A DNA stretch of 64,000 nucleotides from Clytia hemisphaerica (lineage: Eukaryota > Cnidaria > Hydrozoa > Leptothecata > Clytiidae): positions 800,829-864,828 of the forward strand of contig CACVBU010000050.1 in assembly GCA_902728285.1 (NCBI GenBank), written 5' to 3'. Within the stretch, counting starts at the first letter, position 1. Each line of letters begins with the position of its first letter. The notes beneath the pieces were generated by a model that was given only the letters and a program-made list of their open reading frames with translations, was not told where the DNA came from and did no database searches. Below are positions 42,601 through 48,600 of the stretch, in pieces. The position numbers and the translations under genes were made by a program.

Positions 42601-45600
42601 AACCAAAAGCTGTCAATATCTAGCCTCAGTAGCAGCGACGATGAGCTGCCAACAAAACATTAGTCTTTTTTAATTGTAAAGTAGCGTTGACTTTTATTAG
42701 CCTTTGTTGCTACCTTTTCGTCAACATGAAATTACTTACTTACTTCGAGTTATGGAGACTAATTTATGAAAGGACTGACCAACTTGTTCGAGTAACGAAA
42801 ATGTTCGAGTTGTTCGAGTTATGAAGGGGTCAACCAACTTGTTTGAGTTTAGAAAACATTCAAGTTGTAGATTTTCGAGTTATGGGGATTCCCTGTTTCA
42901 ATAGACAGCTCTAATAACACAATATTCTTGGTTTCATTGAATGAGTTGAGTTGATTTTACCCATTTTCTTTGTGTAGCAACGAGGGTGAGAAGTACACGG
43001 GAGGTTGGATCAACAACATGAAACACGGGAACGGGAAATTCCATTTCAAAGATGGCTCCATTTATGAGGTATGAAAAAGAAATCACCCAATTCTAAAATA
43101 TCTACTGGAATGGATTTCTGTATGTGATTTTGTAAGTCTGATTTTTCTGCACAATTTTGACTCAAGTTTGAAAGAGCATACAGCGCAATCTTTTACCTAA
43201 AATCATTTTAGAAACAGCCTTGTATCACTTTTAGACGAAAATTATCCAAGTTGCTTGTTTGCGTCGTGACTTCACTTCAAATGACTGCCCCTCTCACTGT
43301 GGATGACCACCCATCCCAATTCAGTTCAAGTAAGGGTAACCCAGTAATTGAAAATGTTTACATTGCTAAGAAGTGTGATTGGTTGAAAGGTCACGTGACA
43401 GGACCGTGTTTTTCTTTTTTTCAGGGCCAATGGAAAGCAGACCTTATGAATGGCGAAGGAACACTACGTCATTTTTCTGGCCTCGTTTACTGTGGGTTGT
43501 GGACTAATGATAGACCATTATGTAAGTATTTTGAGATGAATTGTTTTTATTTATAAAAGGCTTTTAAACTGAACTAAAGATCCACTCGAAATCTTCTTTG
43601 AAAAAATACTTTTGTGTAAACAGAACTCAAATTAATGTTAAATACAGTTAACGCTCTGTAATTCGACGCTCGATATACTCCATTTTTCGATAATATTGAA
43701 AGTCACTGTCTCATAAACGATGCTCTACCATTTCGATACACTCTCTTATTCGATGAAAATTCAAAAATTCTAAAAATAGACATTGATTTTTCTGTTTGAC
43801 TGAAATTCTATCCCGTCACCCTTTGCGTTAATTATGCTTGCACGCAAATCTTACTAAATTACAAAGAAAAAGTAATAACTCTCACGATTTTTGAATTAAA
43901 ACGAGAAGGATTGTGGTCGTGTTCAGACCAAGGTTTAAAGCAATTAGGTCTACATGTTTCTTTTATATTCCTTTTGTATCTAACGGCACGCTCCTCATTA
44001 GTTAAACCAAAGTTTAAAAAGGAATCACCCTCTAGTTTAAAAAAAAAGTTTTTACGATTTCGTTACAGTTTTCTGAATAGACGAAATCAGAATTCGCAAG
44101 TGAAAAGCATGCTCCTTTTGTAAATTAAGAAAAAAGAACGTGAAATTTATGACTTAGAGACGCTCGGAGCATCTCTAGCAGTAATGGCTTCAACGACCAC
44201 GAATTAGTGTTTTGCAGAGGGATTCCCTGAAATCTTTTTTGTTTCAAAGTATCTCAAGAGAGAAGATGACATGATTTCAAGTTAGGAAAGGAGATTCCTC
44301 GAGATCGCCAATCGATGATGACAAAAGAAAAGTGATTATAATTAAATTCCCATATCAACAAAGTACTACTTGAACCTTAAACTTAAACTTTCAGGTCTGA
44401 ACACGACCTGTGGGATTGAATTTCGGTCAATTGAAAGAAGTAATAATCATGACGTTTGCATAACGAGGTGCTATTAGAGAACGCTAACTGTCAGTCTGTG
44501 CCACTAACTCGATCGGGAAGATTCTTCCAAAATTGGAAGATTATTCCGAAATTGGAAGAATCCTCCCGAACGGGAAATTAACTTAACACCCAAACGGGTT
44601 AACGGACTTCCAGATCGGGAAGAAGCGAGAAACTAAGGAAAACTCGATCGGGTTGGAACTTCCCGTTTGGGAAGTTTACGCAGTTTTTTCACAATTTAAC
44701 AAGATTTCTACGGTAAAGTCTACTTTTCTTTCGGTGAAAAAACCTTAAAATTTGATGCTTCTTCACCTCCAAAAAGTTTCAACTTTCGCCGGTTATCGTA
44801 CTGCTTCGCCGAGATTCAGTCAATTTTCAACTTCCCAAAGAAGAAGAATCTTCCAAAACGGGCAGAAAAAAATAGAGTTAGTTCTTCCCGTTCGGGAAGG
44901 TTCTTCCCATTTCGGAAGAAGTGTGTTTACTTGATATTTTTTCGCGTGCGTTATTCAAACCAATGTATTGTCATTACCGTGTTGGCATGATAAGTCTTTG
45001 ATGATGGTATGATAGAAATCTCTTTTTTCAGTTGAACCTGCACTGATGCAAGTGGACGACATTACTGATGACGTCATCTATGTAGATCAAAATGACGTCA
45101 TCTTTTCTTTGGACGTTCGCTGTTTGACAGAAGATGGGGATGTGGTGACAGGTAAGTTCTTGCTTCCGACCGAGAGATTCCAATTTAGGCTGTACGGCCT
45201 CCTCTCTGATATGTTTTGATATAGGGGCTGCCTATCGTGTATCAAATTCTTGTCCGAGAGTTACGCCGTCCTTTTTTATACACGATACGCATCCCCTATA
45301 TCGAAATCAAATCAAATTCTGCGGATGCGCGCAGCCTAGTTTCAATTGGAGGCTTGGTTTCTATTTTTGTTTCATAGGACAAAAAGTGAGGAAAATACCC
45401 AAAATTTGAATCAATTTGTCCCAGGGACAAAAGTGAGATCTCACTTTTATTGGTAGAAAGAAAAATGGGTAGGAGACACGAGAAAGCGTTTCAGGTTGGT
45501 GTGATGAGCATGTTGCATTACTCCAACGCAAAAAAAACTTCTCGTGTCCCCAAGCCGTAAGACAGCCAACTTTTTTGTTTTCTCTTTTTTTTTCGGTGTA

Positions 45601-48600
45601 AGAAGATTGAAAATCGACGAGAAGATAACAGTTTCAATTTCTTGCTTGAAAAAAATTTAGAGAGGTCATTGACATTGATAGAGGACATCGTGCGTGTTGA
45701 GTTTAACAAGTGGGCTCCAGTGTCGATCATTGAATGAATACAAGGCCCAGAGTTGAACCACTCGAAGAATCTTGTACACATTTCCAAAAATTCTTCAGAA
45801 TAACTCATAGATATCTCAAAAGGATCCCAATCGAAAATTTCAAAACTAGAGCATTACAAAAATTGTCTCAAGTCTTTTAAACCCATAAATTTCACAATAA
45901 ACTTTTGAAAGATTTGTTAAAACCCTAATACGGTCTTAACAGCTGTCTGAAAAATCCCATAGAACTTTAGGAAGGGAAAAAAATAAACCTAATTTCTTTG
46001 TGGGTCACTTACCACTTTTTAATTGCTTTTTTTTGTCTTTCTAGAATCAGGGCGTGTATTGAAAATCACTGCTGGTATCCGTTTGCAAGAAAAACCAGTG
46101 GCGCCCAAACCTCCCTCCGCCAAGACGCCACACAACACATTAACAGTTGAAGAAAGCGAAAATTCGGAAGTGGAAAAAAGAGATACACCTTTGTAAGTTT
46201 CTTCTCTTTCTCGGCTGCCGGTGAATTAGTCGTTGTTCTCGGCCGATTTTGAATTTTTTTTTTTAGAATAAGCGGCCGTAGTGCAGTAGATGCAGGTAGA
46301 GCATCCGGTGGGCAAGGTTGTGGGTTCAACCCCCAGCTGGGTCATACCAAAGATTCCCAAAATGGTACTTGATGCCTCTCTGCTTGATGCTTAGCAATTA
46401 AAGAGACGGATCAAGGGTAAGTGGAGAAATCCAGGGAAAAGAGTGGCGTCCTCCCCTACCTTCGGGTAGACAGCTAGAGAAAAGGGAGCCTTCGGGTCAC
46501 CCTTGACTGCGGTCACAAACTTACTTACTACTTGCATGAACAGATGACGATAAATGACGTAATATAAATAACACGTCTGTAACATCTTCACCAAAGACTA
46601 GCCTAGTTAAGTAAACTCAAAATGACAAGGCTACAAAACGGCGTTATCGGGGCTCTAAAATCTATCTCTTTTTACTGAGGCATGGATTTCTCATTCCTTT
46701 TGATTAATCAAATAAGAGCAGGGGGTCAGTACTAAATTTTCAGATATCATGGTGTTAGTGCCTTGATGGTATACTCAGAACACCTTCTTTAGAAAAATTA
46801 GAATTAAAATTAGTGGTTTTAAGCACTTTTTGAATATTTTAAAGAATTTTTCGTAGATTTAAAGAATATTAAAGAAATATTCTTCTTAGGAAATTTTCTA
46901 GTCCAATTTTTTCATAAGCGACTGGGCAAAAGTTTAAGATTGAGCTTTTGAATAAGGTGTTAAGTAGATACCTATGAATCAAGAAAGGTGTTGAATTGTC
47001 ACAAAATATGTCAAGTTTTATGAGTGACCGATTATCTTTTCTCAATATTTTTTCCAGTGGATTTCAAGTCGAACCTTATCCCATTTGTTTCAAGAGCAAA
47101 GAAAGTTCCCCGAACTCGCCGTCCAATGATGTGGTGACAGCTGCAACTTATAATGTAAGTAAGCCTCTTGGTATGATGTGTTATTATTATTTTATTATTA
47201 TACAGATTTACAAGCTAGGCTCACGGTGGGCCTCTAACCGATCTTCTTTCATATTCCTCTTGTAACAAATCTTTGTGGGTTTTTCCATGACGTCATTCAG
47301 TTTCTCTTTAAACGACTCAATCGATTGTGCGGATACAACTTCTCTTGGTATTTTATTCCACGTTGGCACACATCTATAGTAAAACGACTTAGTTTGGGGT
47401 TCATTGAAGCCGTCATTTGCAAAGTTTGGTAAAAGCTCTTTGGAATGTCATCGTTTAGGACATGCACGGCTGATTAGTTTTGAAGGTATAGTATCTTTGT
47501 CGTAAAAGAAAAGATGTTTATAGACCTGCACAATATCACAAAACTGTCTCCAAAATTCGAGGGTTGGTAATCCAAGCCTTTTTAGCCTTTCACTGTACGG
47601 GAGGTGTCGATATATTTGGATAAGTTTTGAAGCTCGTCTTTGGACTCCCTCGAGCATGTTCACATGTTTGCGTAGTTTGGGTGACCAGATTGATATGTGT
47701 ACAATCATTAATTCAAATACACTCGTGGTCGTTATCCAGAGTCTTCAACTTTTCTCGAGCAAGATATAATGAAGCCTTAAGATTTGCGCCGCTTTTAAGG
47801 ATGCGCTTTTTTTGTTTTCTTGCGGCATATTTTCCAAAATCTGGCAATGGATTTTACTTTCAATCTAGCGTTTGTGCGAAAACGACGCGAAAACATGGAC
47901 TTACGCACTTTTGAGCTTTTAGAAAAGTAATACCATCACAGAAGCCAATGTTGTGCAACTTTGTCTGATTCAAATGGCGCCACATCACAAAATTGAATGG
48001 AAAGTATAGTAGATCAAGCGTGCTCGATGCTTTACACCTGATCGAATAGTGGTACCATTAGGGTAAAACTCTGATCCAATGAATTTCTTCATTTTAATGT
48101 AAAATGTCCACTCACTAAACTACGAGCTCTGCCAAATCGCCATATCAAATTTAACCTTTGGTAGTGTAGACAATAGTTCAGAAAGTATACCATTTATACT
48201 GAGACGGAAAAATCGTCTGAGACGAGTAGTTTGTAAAATGTGATCCGTGGAGAAGATCCTATTTATTGTAACATGAATGGAAAGTACACTCCTCCATAAT
48301 GCTCATTTTCTAAATTGCTGGTCTCAGACGAATTAATCGTCTCAGTATAAATTAAACTATTGGCAGATCAAGATTTGAAAATTAGAAGAATAATATTTGT
48401 TTTCTTTCGCCAGGGTGAAAACGAAGTTGAGAACAGGAACACTCCAACGTTTGAAGTCACGTCAGATGAAAAACGAGATTCTATTGCCAACGAAGGTACT
48501 TTATTCAAGTGTTTTATTCTTTTCTTTCACAGGTCTTGGTCCATTTTTAGAGTAATTTATGTAGTTTATTCATACTAACTAATATATTCAGTATTATTCA

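Noticed and set aside
43911..44123. 70-residue plus-strand frame in the MORN1 intron before exon 7
   Set aside because: It is not in phase with either neighbouring exon and resembles no domain; likely chance.
47627..47914. 95-residue plus-strand frame
   Set aside because: Antisense shadow of the LINE fragment extended into a neighbouring repeat.
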